A stretch of 64,000 bases of DNA, taken from the NCBI GenBank assembly GCA_025526935.1, contig JAHLKD010000071.1, forward strand, positions 62,001-126,000, written 5' to 3'. The translations under genes were made by a program, and so were the position numbers. The notes under the pieces were generated by a model. That model made no database searches, was not told the origin of the DNA, and saw only the letters and a list, made by a program, of their open reading frames with translations. This DNA is from Cladochytrium replicatum (Eukaryota; Chytridiomycota; Chytridiomycetes; Cladochytriales; Cladochytriaceae). Positions 17,849 through 28,293 of the stretch are shown piece after piece (position 1 is the first letter of the stretch; every line of letters starts with the position of its first letter).

Positions 17849-18753
17849 ATGTCCACCACAAAACTGCCCCAAACATCAACCGACATTCGCCTGTCCGTGC
17901 CGGTCCCTCATGTGCTCTTGGTCACCATCACCCGTGCCAGTGCTCTTAATGCATTGCCAATGACTGCTCAGCGAGAACTCGATCGCATTTGGACGTTTTA
18001 CGAGAACGCAGACGATCTTTGGTGTGCCGTCTTCACTGGGTAAATCAAGCTGTCTCGAATTAGCTAAACGAATCCACTCTAAAGTTTTCTTCTCTGTACT
18101 CCAGCGAGGGCACGCAGGCATTCTGTGCCGGGCAAGACTTGAAATCTCTGTCCATGGGAACTGTATCATCAGCGTGGGGCGGGGAAGACGGGCAACCAAA
18201 AACAGGCTTCGGTGGTATCTCGTGCCGCGCAAGTCTCTCGAAACCCGTGATCGCCGCCATCAACGGGATTTGTTTCGGTGGTGGCATGGAGATGGCGCTC
18301 GCGTGCGACTACGTCGTCGCAGGCCGTCACGCGAAATTCGCAATGCCGGAAACGAAAGTCGGACTCGCTGCGCTCGCGGGAGGTGTGGTCATGATGGTTC
18401 GGTCGTGCGGGTACCAGCGCACAATGGAGTTTGTTATGACTGGGCGGAGCATTACTGCGGACACTGGCAAAGAGTGGGGATTTGTGAATGAAGTTGTGGA
18501 TAAGGATAAAGTTCTTGAGAGGGCGCTGGAGGTCGCAAACGAGATTACGACTAATTCGTCCCCGGATGCTGTTAGAGCCACGAAGAAAGGTGCGCTTCTG
18601 TCGTTGCAGGTGGGTGATTTCCAGGAGGCGACTTGGAAGGGACAGCAATCCAAGGAGTCAAAGGCTATGTTAACTGGAAAGGATCTCGCAGAGGGTGTTG
18701 CGGCGTTTGTTGGGAAGAGGGCACCAAAGTGGAAGGGACTCTCCAAACTATAA
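17849..18753 (+). CDS. Enoyl-CoA hydratase/isomerase (crotonase family)
   Basis: Two exons (17849-18039, 18105-18753) give 279 aa. Crotonase oxyanion-hole motifs are present: AFCAGQDLKSL and INGICFGGGMEMALACD. Both glutamates used by hydratases have counterparts, one in FAMPETKVGL and one in RTMEFVMTGR. The C-terminus ends EGVAAFVGKRAPKWKG, the usual crotonase ending. The enzyme hydrates trans-2-enoyl-CoA in beta-oxidation or branched-chain amino-acid breakdown. There is no clear mitochondrial presequence and no C-terminal SKL, so location is open (it ends in GLSKL). Substrate class cannot be fixed from sequence. Confidence 0.9.
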
Positions 18754-18904
18754 ATATTGATTAACAGAAGCACATCAGAGCATGTTACAAAATGATCGTG
18801 TAGTCCACCATTTCGCTTCTATTTGGGAAGTTTCGGTTTGCTCATTTATGAACTTGCAGTAGATAACAATTAGTATTAGCCAACTGAAGTGTGCGCAACA
18901 TCCC

Positions 18905-18968
18905 ACGGTATCAGGGCTAAGGAAGGGAGTCGAACCTCTAGAACACCTAATGCTCTGATCCACATTCC
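18905..18968 (-). other. tRNA-like relic (Leu-UAG-like anticodon arm, no D-arm)
   Basis: On the minus strand, GGTAAGG can nearly pair with CCTTAGC as an acceptor stem. AGAGC-ATTAGGT-GTTCT folds as an anticodon arm with UAG, and AGAGG-TTCGACT-CCCTT as a T-arm containing the B-box GGTTCGACTCC. Only about 10 nt separate acceptor and anticodon arms, so the D-arm and the long variable arm expected for tRNA-Leu are missing. Pseudogene or SINE head. Confidence 0.35.
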
Positions 18969-19152
18969 TTACCGAAAGTAAACAGGAAACAGGACACGAA
19001 AGCTATGGAGAAGAGGGGTTTTGCCGTCAATATTCCACACACGGTTACACAAATATAACCAATCCACCGGTAGAAGTACAGAAACAAAATAAGTCACCTA
19101 CATCCCAAACCGAACGCACCCACCAAATCAAAACAACACAAAAGCATAAAAG

Positions 19153-19518
19153 ATGTGCAGAAGGTGCCACACTCCAGAATCATCGTATGTGAAACCGTTC
19201 AGTTCCACACCTGCGGGGTTTACCTCACTAGTACGGGAGATGAAACCGGACAGGCGACCTCCTGTGCGCCGCTCAACCAAACTCGGGGATCACGAACGAG
19301 CGCTCCGGCGGAGCATGTCAAAACGAACGGATTCTGGCGTATCGTCTCCGCGCAAAGAAGAAGAGTTACCTCCGGCAGGTTGGTATGTCACTACTCAAAC
19401 ACAGTGCCTGTGGACAATTACGTACCACACAGAAGTTAAGTCCCCCGTACAGGGGCGACATGGCATTCTGTGTTCACTCCGTCATACACTCAGGACGCAC
19501 GCATCACTGGAGTGCTAA
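19153..19518 (+). CDS. Hypothetical small basic protein
   Basis: A 121-codon ATG frame in a locally GC-rich stretch. It starts MCRRCHTPESSYVKPF with one C-x2-C and is rich in Arg, Lys, Ser and Pro (RRPPVRRSTKLGDHERALRRS). A second frame overlaps it (19155-19439). No domain, signal peptide or membrane segment is seen. A donor-like GGTATGT near 19382 could end the exon earlier. It may be non-coding. Confidence 0.2.
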   Translation: MCRRCHTPESSYVKPFSSTPAGFTSLVREMKPDRRPPVRRSTKLGDHERALRRSMSKRTDSGVSSPRKEEELPPAGWYVTTQTQCLWTITYHTEVKSPVQGRHGILCSLRHTLRTHASLEC

Positions 19519-21391
19519 TGCGCGCCTAAGATTGACAGCGCGAGCACTCTGTCGAGAGAATTGAGCTTTCTGTAACCGAAAGACCAAGATACAGTTCGAG
19601 GTGGGACGATGATGGAAGAGGATATTGTCCAGTTTGTCGATCAGCATAGTTGTTTGGTCGCCGTATGCGTAGAATAGTGTACAGTAAGGGAGGCAATAGC
19701 AATCAGCTATTGTTCAGCGTTGAAAGGAAAATGGCTAAGAGAAACCAAATTCTGTTGCACGATCAAAACTTACCGTTGGTCTGCACTGCGAACATAATAG
19801 ACCGGCTGATTTAGCTGATGATCCTATCGAGAATCGTGCTGATCCGTTGTTTATGATGGGATTTGAACCGCGGGAGCGGAGCATGACCTGATCAAGGTGG
19901 GAATGCAACCTGCCTTTTCGGGTTATATTGCACCTACTTGCCTTTTTGGTAACTCGACTAGTTTCGACGTTCTCCCATACAATTCGCTCCAATCACGAAA
20001 ATTGCTCGAAAAGGCAAGTGCACATTGGGGTTGTGCAACTAGATTCACCTTGGGGTATTGTGCTCACTCCGTTCAATAAGCTCATTCCCACTAACACGCC
20101 ACACCATCGCTGGTTTGATCTAGCAGCTCAACGAACTGCCAGCGGTCACCATCGACACCGGTTGCGTATTGAGATGATCCAATCCGAACAGAGCACCACT
20201 CACGCTGTGGATGGAGTCCTGCTACATGCTGCACTGCAAAAATCTCACACCGTCAAAGAATCTTGGTCATCGTCGACCAAGTTCGGATTCGACGTGGTGA
20301 GCTTGCCCATTGCCCACCGATCTTTGCAGGACAAATCACATCCCAGATTCAACACCCCCACGGGACCCAGCTTAGACTGGAACGGAACTTGGTATGTACC
20401 AAGATCTCGAGCCCACTCCTTTGCTCTCAACTCAATTTTCGGTCTGCTGAGGAGTGTGCTGAGGACCTAGCAAATCGCTTCAAGCAGAAGACAGACTCTT
20501 CCCGCCTTCGGCCTCCTGGAAAGCATCTTATTGACGGGGTCTTTGCTCGAGCCATCTCAAAGTCCGTCCGGTCCACCATATCTCGAGCAACGGCGAAGGT
20601 ACTCGTGCTTACAGTTATCCTCCCGTCTACCTTCTCTCGAGCTACGTCAGAGCTCATCCTGTCTACAGACTGACTTTGGACAGCGCCGGACACTTTCAAT
20701 CCCTCCAGACAGTTCTCAGGTCCTATAGCATCCTATACCATGGCCTGCCCAGTGCCGCATATCTGCCCTCTCTACGCCAAAAGTATTCGCAAATTCTTGA
20801 ACCGGTCATCCTCCTCTGAACGTCGTTCAACTCTCTCTTCCAATATCAACACCATCAATCATCATTCCGCAACTTCCTCCGAGCGACTCGTACAAGTCGC
20901 CTTCAATCAGCATACGAGAGAGAGATGGCCAGGACCGTACACGCCAAGACCCCAAAAATATTCGGTGAAAGAGTCCTATTGCACCATTTTGGGCCTTCAA
21001 CCGGGCTGGCGGATGCACCTGCGCTAGAGTGGGTTTCCCGCAGCACATTTCACTCCCTTGCCTTTCAGGGTCGGTAGGTGGTTGAGCGACGGTTTGGCGC
21101 AAGTGGTGAGTCGGTAAATCCATTGTTGGGAAGGCTGCAGGAAACCATTGGCCGGAATAGCAGCACTTATGGGAGATAAATCTGATCTGAACGCTGCTGA
21201 TCCGAGCGAGGCCTGGACGTAGGGTTGTTTTTAATGGGCTTCTTGTGAATATACGAGTGAAATTTTTTCTCTATCCATCCTTCTATTTTCCGCCATTCAA
21301 ATGGCTTGGTTGCCCGTAATTCACTCCAATGGCCAAGAGAGCTGCTGCGTGTCCTTATTAGCAAAGTTTATCCGTACTATATTCCCGCCTA
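19519..21391. other. Long intergenic region, no gene recognised
   Basis: Short frames on both strands lack domains. A tRNA-like B-box (GGTTCAAATCCC after CCCGCG) occurs on the minus strand near 19856-19880, but no foldable tRNA surrounds it. The 3' part is probably the upstream region of the diacylglycerol kinase gene. Confidence 0.5.
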
Positions 21392-23558
21392 ATGCTCTTC
21401 GAAACTCGCTCGTCTGACGGAACCTGCTCAACCCTGAAGTCCTTCTCGCTCAACAACAATTGCGATTCAATCTCAACAACGCCTTCGAACTTTAACTATT
21501 GGACTCTACATCTCACAACCTCCTCCCCATACCAATTTCTATCTGACCTATCGCTTTCTCATCCCCGGCTATTCTGGATTGCGGCGAGCGTGATTTTCGT
21601 CATGCTATCGACCGCATTCCTTTTTCCTCGACTCAGACTGCAGTCAAATGGAAACACAGCGGATCCGTGCGCTGTAAGGGGACCCTCGGTTTCGTCATGG
21701 TGGTTTTCGTCATCGGGTTTGCAACAACATAGACACGTGTGGGTCCCGCCTTTCGCGGGTGATTCCAACTGTGGTGTCATTGGGGTTTGCACCGCGTGTT
21801 CGAAATCCGTTTCCTCGCCGTCGAGTTTGGTCTGTCTTGTGTGCGGGAGGAGAGTGCACTCGAACCACCAGAAGGCCGCATCGTCGCACATGTGCAAAAG
21901 GACGTCGGGATCCAACGATCACCAATGGATTCCCCTGTTCCCGAAACGTGACTCGCTGTGCTCCACATGCGGGGAGAACATCAACACGATTGGACGGAAG
22001 TGTGCGTGGTGTCAGCAGACATGTCATTCGAGATGCACGCCTGTGCCTTCGTGTCCGCTCGGACCAATACACAACATCGTCATACCACCCTCCCTCGTAT
22101 CGGCATCTCTCACGTTTCAAAAGCCACCTGGAAAGGACTTGACACCGCTCTTGTGCTTCATCAACCCGAAATCCGGCACGTCGACCGATGCACCGGTGCT
22201 TCTGACCTGCCTTTATGAGATGCTGAATCCGTGTCAGGTGGTGGATCTGTCGAGAGCGGACCCTGCAAAGATTCTTAGGGCGCTGGCGTCGGGACACCGG
22301 TGGTGGTTGGAAAAATGCAGGGTTGTGATATGTGGCGGGGACGGTACTGTCGGGTGGGTCCTTTCGTTGATCGAGGAAGTGTCGTCGGAATTCGAGGCAC
22401 GACCACCCTCGGTTGCGATTATTCCGATGGGAACCGGGAACGATCTGGCGAGGGTGCTTGGATGGGGCGGCGGTTGGAGTTGGAGTGCCGGAGGAGGCGA
22501 AGAGGTTGCAAGGATTCTGGAGGGAGTGGTGGAGTCGGAGGAAGTTTTGCTGGACCGATGGGTTGTTGAGATCGAGCCGCTTGGGTTGAGCGAAGAAACG
22601 ATGGAAGAACGCGAACGTGAGCCGCCGCATATTCCGAGTTCAAAATCTTCGTACTCGTTGAGCGCGTTGGATACAAACGATCAGAGGAAACCAGAGGGAA
22701 CGGAAGTGAAGCGGCTTTTGATGAGCAATTACTTGTCTATTGGCGCGGACGCTGGGATCGCGCTTGATTTCCACCGAGCGCGAGAGTCGAAACCGCACTA
22801 TTTCCGCTCACGGTTACTCAACAAGGTACAGTCCACTTTGTTGACACGTGAATGAGCCAGGCTGACACCTGTTATCGCGTTTTCAGGTGTGGTACGCATT
22901 GTTCGGTGGCAAACATGTTGTGTCGCAGATCGTCACCGCCGTTGCGAGAATGATGTTTGGATCAGCCTTTCGCGCAATCGAAGCACCAGCCAGCCCATCC
23001 TCACGACGTCCCTCGTCCCCATCAACCACCACCACCGCCATCACCGTTCCACCACCCAACTTCCACAACCCACTCGAAGACGCCGTCCTCCGTATATTTA
23101 ATCACAGCGCCGACGACTCCGCGTCTGACATCGACTCCGATTCCGAAACCGACGTCTCGTCGACCCTCTGGAGCACCGCGTCCTCATCACCACACCAGGA
23201 GGTGCCCCTTGCCGCTTACGGCGGTCTCATTGTCCTCAACATCCCGTCCTACGGCGGCGGACACCAGATCCACCGTGTCGCGGAGACCGACGAGCAGCGG
23301 TGCAGGTTCGACGACGCGGAGCTCGAGATCCTCGGCGTCGCCAATTGCTTGCATGTCGGTGCGTCGCTTGTGGGTATCACTGCGCCGATGTTTGTGGGTA
23401 AAGCGACGGGGTTGGACGGGAGACAGTCGATGGAGATTGTGGTGAGAGAGGAGAATGTGGCGATACAGGTGGATGGGGAGCCGTGGGTGCAGAAAGGACC
23501 TTGTGTGGTGAGAGTTCGGTTTTATGGAAAGGCGAGGATGTTGAAGAGGGCGGAGTAG
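21392..23558 (+). CDS. Diacylglycerol kinase, epsilon-like (TM + two C1 + catalytic + accessory)
   Basis: Two exons (21392-22825, 22887-23558) give 701 aa. Residues about 60-80 form a hydrophobic anchor (RLFWIAASVIFVMLSTAFLF). Two cysteine-rich C1 domains follow: HVWVPPF...CTACSK...CLVCGRRVH and HQWIPLF...CSTCGENI...CAWCQQTCHSRC. The catalytic domain has LCFINPKSGT, CGGDGTVGWVL and PMGTGNDLARVLGWGGG. The accessory domain includes SIGADAGIALDFHRARE and, after an acidic Ser-rich insert, VVREENVAIQVDGEPWVQKGP. It phosphorylates diacylglycerol to phosphatidic acid at membranes. An N-terminal anchor with two C1 domains and no other regulatory domain matches animal DGK-epsilon. The C1 domains may not bind phorbol esters. 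Confidence 0.92.
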
Positions 23559-23733
23559 AGACCACTGGTGTCTTATTATTTGCAAAGGACAATTTGTAAG
23601 CTTGTGAGGTGTTTTCGAGAGTGAACGGATGGACACTGAATTTTAAAACAGTTTCTGATTCTGCAATGCAGTATAATAGTTTTTTATAATTATTATTGAC
23701 ACGCGTCTCGGCTGCCCCCTCTGGCTAACACAG

Positions 23734-26700
23734 ATGCCCGCAGACCGCGATGCTGATCTCGACTCGAACGGGACCCCTCCGCCAGGCTCGGAAGCCGACT
23801 CGTACACTCCACGGCCTGGACCTGGAAGACCGCGAATGAATCGCGAGGACTATGAAGATGCGATCGAGCGCACTCCGGAATACGAAGCATTTATGGCCGA
23901 GCTCGAAGAGTTTCATAGAAAGCAGGGGTTAGAATTATTTCATGGTTTAAGGCGTGTGTAGCTGTTCTGATGTTTCACGGGGATGTAGGACGACCTTGCA
24001 GCGGGAGCCCGTGTTGGGAGGCAAGAAGCTTGATATCATGAGAATATATAAGTGGGTTATGGAGGCCGGAGGTTACGAGAAGGTATGTCTGATTCCCAAA
24101 CTATTTTGGCACAATTTTCAGGTTATTTTTCGACTTCCGCAGGTTACACAGGATCGAGGCTGGAAAAAGATATCGATCCCGTTCAACTTGCCCTCGACCT
24201 GCACTAACAGCGCCTTTGTCGTCAAGCAGGCGTACCACAGAAACTTGCTTGCGTATGAACACTATAAAACGGGCAAGACGATTCCGGTGGGATTGTTTGG
24301 GTCGCCAAGGAGAGACGCCTCCTTTGAATCGTCACCAATGTCACCCGCAATGTCCGCCCTTGCAGCAATCAACACATTGGCTTCGCCTGGTATGTAGTCT
24401 ATTTTATGACACGTCGTCTCGTCGATTGATTGGTGTGAGTAGCACGGAAAGCCGAGCCTGCATCTATCAAATTGCAGAAACGGACTGATGTCCCTTCAGT
24501 GCTGGGCCGATCTGGCGGGCAGAACTCGGCTACTCCACAGTTTCAATTACAACCACATCCGGTGCCTTCGGTTCGCTCGCATCTCCCCAATCCAGACGAT
24601 GTGAATGACGGTAAAAAGCCCGAAAATTTAAATGGAGACCTTCAAATGACTCAATGTCGTAATGTCCAGAGAAATACTTGGCAGGTGGACCACAGAACCG
24701 ACTCCTGCTCGCGTTAGAATCGGGTCTTCCGAACGAGATCGACTGGGCATTCAATAAGCTCGTGAAGCTTTCGTACCTCTGCCCAAACAACTTCCACATC
24801 GGCTCCATACCGAACCTGGTCGATGTTCTTCTGTCCTTCGCCGCACCGTTCTTTGTGACTCTTGTCCTCAACTCGAAAGCCGACGGATTGGAGACCACAC
24901 AGAAGGAGGATGCGGAGTGGACGCTCGCGCTTCCCTTGACGTCGTCGATCAGCATGTTTCTGACAAAGGAGACGATGGATGTTGTGGAAAGGGTGATGCA
25001 GGTTCTGCATGTGCTGCGAAACCTGTCCATGCTCGAGCAGAACGCAAAGTTTTTGGCACAGCATGCATCGGTCATCACGATGATTGCAAAGTGCACGGCT
25101 TTGCCTTCGCATTCAGTGTTTATCGAGATGAAGATTCATTGTTTGGATATCTTTGAGAACCTGGCGTTCCATATCAAGCTCCGAGGAAAGCGGGACTTTT
25201 ATCTGAACTGTCTTATGAGGCTTGTGTTTGAGAATGACTCTGCGTTGATACTTGGGTCGTTGAGATGTTTGATACGGCTGTCGCTGACGGAAGCGAATGA
25301 GCCGATATTGGCAGATATCGATCCAAGCCTCATTGAGCGTCTTTTGGATCTGTTGTTGTTGAAGGACGAGGAGATGGTGTTGATGGTTCTGGAGTACTTT
25401 TATCAGTACTCTTCGATCAGCGTGGAAGCTGCGACGATGATTGCGGAGTACTCGCCCCCAACGCATCTGATAAAGATGCTGACGAGCTTGATCCATTGGA
25501 AAAACTTTGCAGTTCCTCCTCCCGGGTTGCCTAATCCGGGTGCAATTCTTGCGGCAAGACCAGCAATACCGACGTTCTCACCCATGCCGGTATTCTCTGG
25601 GCAACCAGGCATGAAAAGACCGCTGTCTTCACGGATGTCTTCATCGGTGATTACGCAGTCGCCCGCCCCGATTCCGTCCTTTACGACCGGAACGAGTTCT
25701 GCCAGCGGGTACCACTCTGTGCTGACGATGAATGCGGATGGGTCGTTGACTTCGTCGGCGACGGCGGGACGCGGGCGGCCGAGGAAGAACCCTTTGCCTG
25801 GAGCGGTTACGCCGATGAAGCGGAAGGGGGAAGACGATGAAGAAGATGGGTCGAGTGGGAGTGAAGGGGATGGGGAGTATCAGCCGGAAGTGAAGAGGAG
25901 TAAGCCGAACGTGAGGGGGCCGATACTCGCTAGTGTGTCGCAGGTTGGGTTACCTGTCCCGTCGGCCGTGAGCTCACCAAGTGAACCTGCTGGGACGGGG
26001 ATTGCTGCGAGTACGAGTGTGGTGCCGACGATCAATTTACCGCACCGGATAACATCCGGTCCGGACCCACCGTCCATCCCCGAATCGCTCAAGTACGCGT
26101 GCTGGTGGAACTGCGACCCTTTGTCACCGCCGCCACCGCAAATCGTCAAGAACGTAGCCAAACAAGACACGATCGACCCAGTCGGCGATGATCCCATGGA
26201 AGGTCTCTCCGAAGGACCGAACCCAGAAGAACCAAGAGACCCGGCCGCGAAATGTCACCTCGTTTTCGACAACGAGATCGACTTGTACCAGCACATCATC
26301 GCCGCGCATTTTCCGCCTACACCCACCTTCCCGAACCACTACACCTGTCGCTGGAAATTCTGCACACGCTTCGAACCCACCGAGGCTCTCTCGCGCGCAC
26401 GCGCTTTCGCGCATTTCCAGACCCATTTCCCGTTGTTCGCGGGCGGGCGTGCGCGCGTGAACTTGGACGGGAGCACGGTCGAAGAGGAGTCCGCGCCGGT
26501 TCCTGTTGTTGGGAAGAAGGGGAAGGTTTTGAACACGAGTATGCAGCCTGCCGTGCCGGCGTTTCCGTTCCCGCCGGGTGTGGACATGTCGCAAGATTTG
26601 CAGGGGGTCCCCCTTTCGACGCTGTTGGTGTTGAAGAATATGGCAAAGGCGCCAAAGTTGAGGGGGTACTTTGTGCCGTATGAGCATATGTTGGCGCAGG

Positions 26701-26762
26701 TCGCGGCGGATCCGAGGACGGCGGGGATGGTTGTGCAGATTCTGGGGGAGTTGGTGGAGTGA
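23734..26762 (+). CDS. RSC9: ARID chromatin-remodelling subunit, RSC9/ARID2-like
   Basis: Five exons (23734-23927, 23989-24082, 24143-24389, 24443-24610, 24670-26762) give 931 aa with consistent phases. Residues about 45-145 are an ARID DNA-binding domain (EEFHRKQGTTLQ, LDIMRIYKWVMEAGGY, QAYHRNLLAYEHY). The conserved RSC9/ARID2 region follows (GGPQNRLLLALESGLPNEID through an armadillo-like helical stretch). Then come an AT-hook (GRGRPRKNPLPG), an acidic patch, and C-terminal Cys/His zinc-finger pairs (CWW-C, CHLVF...H, YTCRWKFC...H). This is the ARID-containing subunit of RSC/PBAF-type SWI/SNF remodellers, acting in the nucleus. The start is the first in-frame ATG of the ARID exon. An upstream non-coding exon is possible. 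Confidence 0.9.
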
Positions 26763-27489
26763 AGAATGTGATCTTGGTTATTTCGGTTTGAGTTATCTTT
26801 AACAATATATTACAACAAAAAGAAAATTGCTGTGAATCCCTAAGAAATTACCTTTTGGCTTGCAGGAGCCAAAAGAAGTCTACAATCAATGGGAAACACT
26901 CGGTCGCACCAGGCCCACTTCTTCAACCACCACCAACCTTTCCATGCTGGCATATTTCTTATGCTCAGGTGAAAAGCGAATGCGACACAGGTGATTGCGG
27001 AGTTTATGCATTTTGCGCTGTTCGAAGGAAAACCAGAAACGCCTCGAATACAATGAGGATATTGAAGCTCTTGTGTGGAACGACCGCTTTTTCGAATCAT
27101 CGTCAACGGGCTCCTACCATTGTCGTCGAGCTGATTGGACAATCTAGAATTGCCCCAATCAACCCCGGCGCAGACCCTTCCTGCGTCATCCTCTTGTCAT
27201 TCCCAAGCCAAATAAACAAGAAAACACGGGGTTGAAATTTCCGGGTTGGGTGAAACTTTCCGCTCTGATAATGTCATACCAGTGCGTATTCAACTTGCCA
27301 AGTTGAGCTTATCCAAACTCATTCCCTACCAAAAGATGCCGAAGAATCTTTGGAGAATGATGCAACCAGTGGGTACACTCATTGGGGCTCAGCTTTTTTC
27401 AGCGAGTTCAATATCAGCCAGAAAACATAACCCTCATCATGTGGTTGAAACACATGCCTATCAGCTGGGTTTGTTTGATCCTTGAATTC
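26763..27489. other. Intergenic, possible further decayed copia sequence
   Basis: Scattered short frames. Some phrases on + (about 27245-27485) are collinear with the copia fragment downstream but show no motif I can defend. No host gene is seen. Confidence 0.35.
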
Positions 27490-28190
27490 ATATAGACCTG
27501 AAAGACCTTTTCGAGCAGGATCTGAAACAGTCAATAATGTTAGAGATGGATGTTATGTCCAAATTCGACAAACTTCTGTCTCAACCACAGCTTCAAGTAC
27601 TGAGCATCTGCAATAGATCACGGAAGGAGAAGTCACCAAATCATGGGAAAACGTTGGGTTTCGCACACTGGCTGATGTACCTGACTGAGCACTGGGACTC
27701 GGCTGGACCTCACATACGCATTGAAAACTGTTTATCGATACCAAGTTGCACCACTCCCTGCACATGAAGCACGGTGAAGCGGAGCTGCGTTTACTCAAAG
27801 GGGAGCCAAGGACTTGCGCTGATTTTATCGGAAGTCGAGCAACAACACCATGCACTTGGAATGCTACTCCGATGCTGATTTCTCGAACGATCCGGAGAAC
27901 TGCAAGTCGATCAGCGGTTATGTCTTTCTTGATCACCCGCACGGCTATTTCGTTTTGAATTCAATCGGGCAGTCGACAGTGGCGACCTCAACAGTAAATG
28001 CGGAATACGTCACATTATCAAACGGCAGCGACCGAGGACAAATGGATTCGCTCGGTCTTACGAGAAGTTCGGTTCCACCAACAACGGTAACCACGGTTAT
28101 CAAATGCGACAACAACGGAGCAACGTCGCTATCTTTTGGGAGAGCAGAAGCACACACTGGCCAAGCACATTGACATTAAGTCAACGGCTA
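27490..28190 (+). mobile_element. Ty1/copia fragment: end of reverse transcriptase + RNase H, decayed
   Basis: Across two or three frames the plus strand reads remnants in copia order: KLLSQPQ, then TGTRLDLTYALKTVYRYQVAP (the TGTRPDL-A---SRY-- block), FYRKSSNNTMHLECYSDADFSND and CKSISGYVFL, then STVNAEYVTLS. The SDADF and SGYVF motifs are the copia RNase H. Stops and frameshifts interrupt it, and no LTRs were found beside it. It lies between two housekeeping genes. Confidence 0.75.
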
Positions 28191-28293
28191 GGAGGAACAC
28201 GAGCAACAACACATCACTCAACAGCTACCACAGAGAACCAATCCCAAATATTTGTAATCTTTGTGCGGTGGCGTAGTGGCGTGCAATTTGAAC

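Noticed and set aside
19400-19470. Possible 5S rRNA piece (AGAAGTTAAG)
   Set aside because: Only one short word matches. The rest of the conserved 5S sequence is absent.
19850-19930. tRNA gene on the minus strand
   Set aside because: A B-box is present, but no A-box at proper distance and no foldable cloverleaf, so listed only as a relic.
21710-22630. 306-codon minus-strand frame
   Set aside because: Shadow of the diacylglycerol kinase exon. It is Arg/His-rich, as expected for a complement.
27245-27485. Copia integrase upstream of the RT/RNase H remnant
   Set aside because: No HHCC or DDE residues could be placed, so the fragment was started at 27490.
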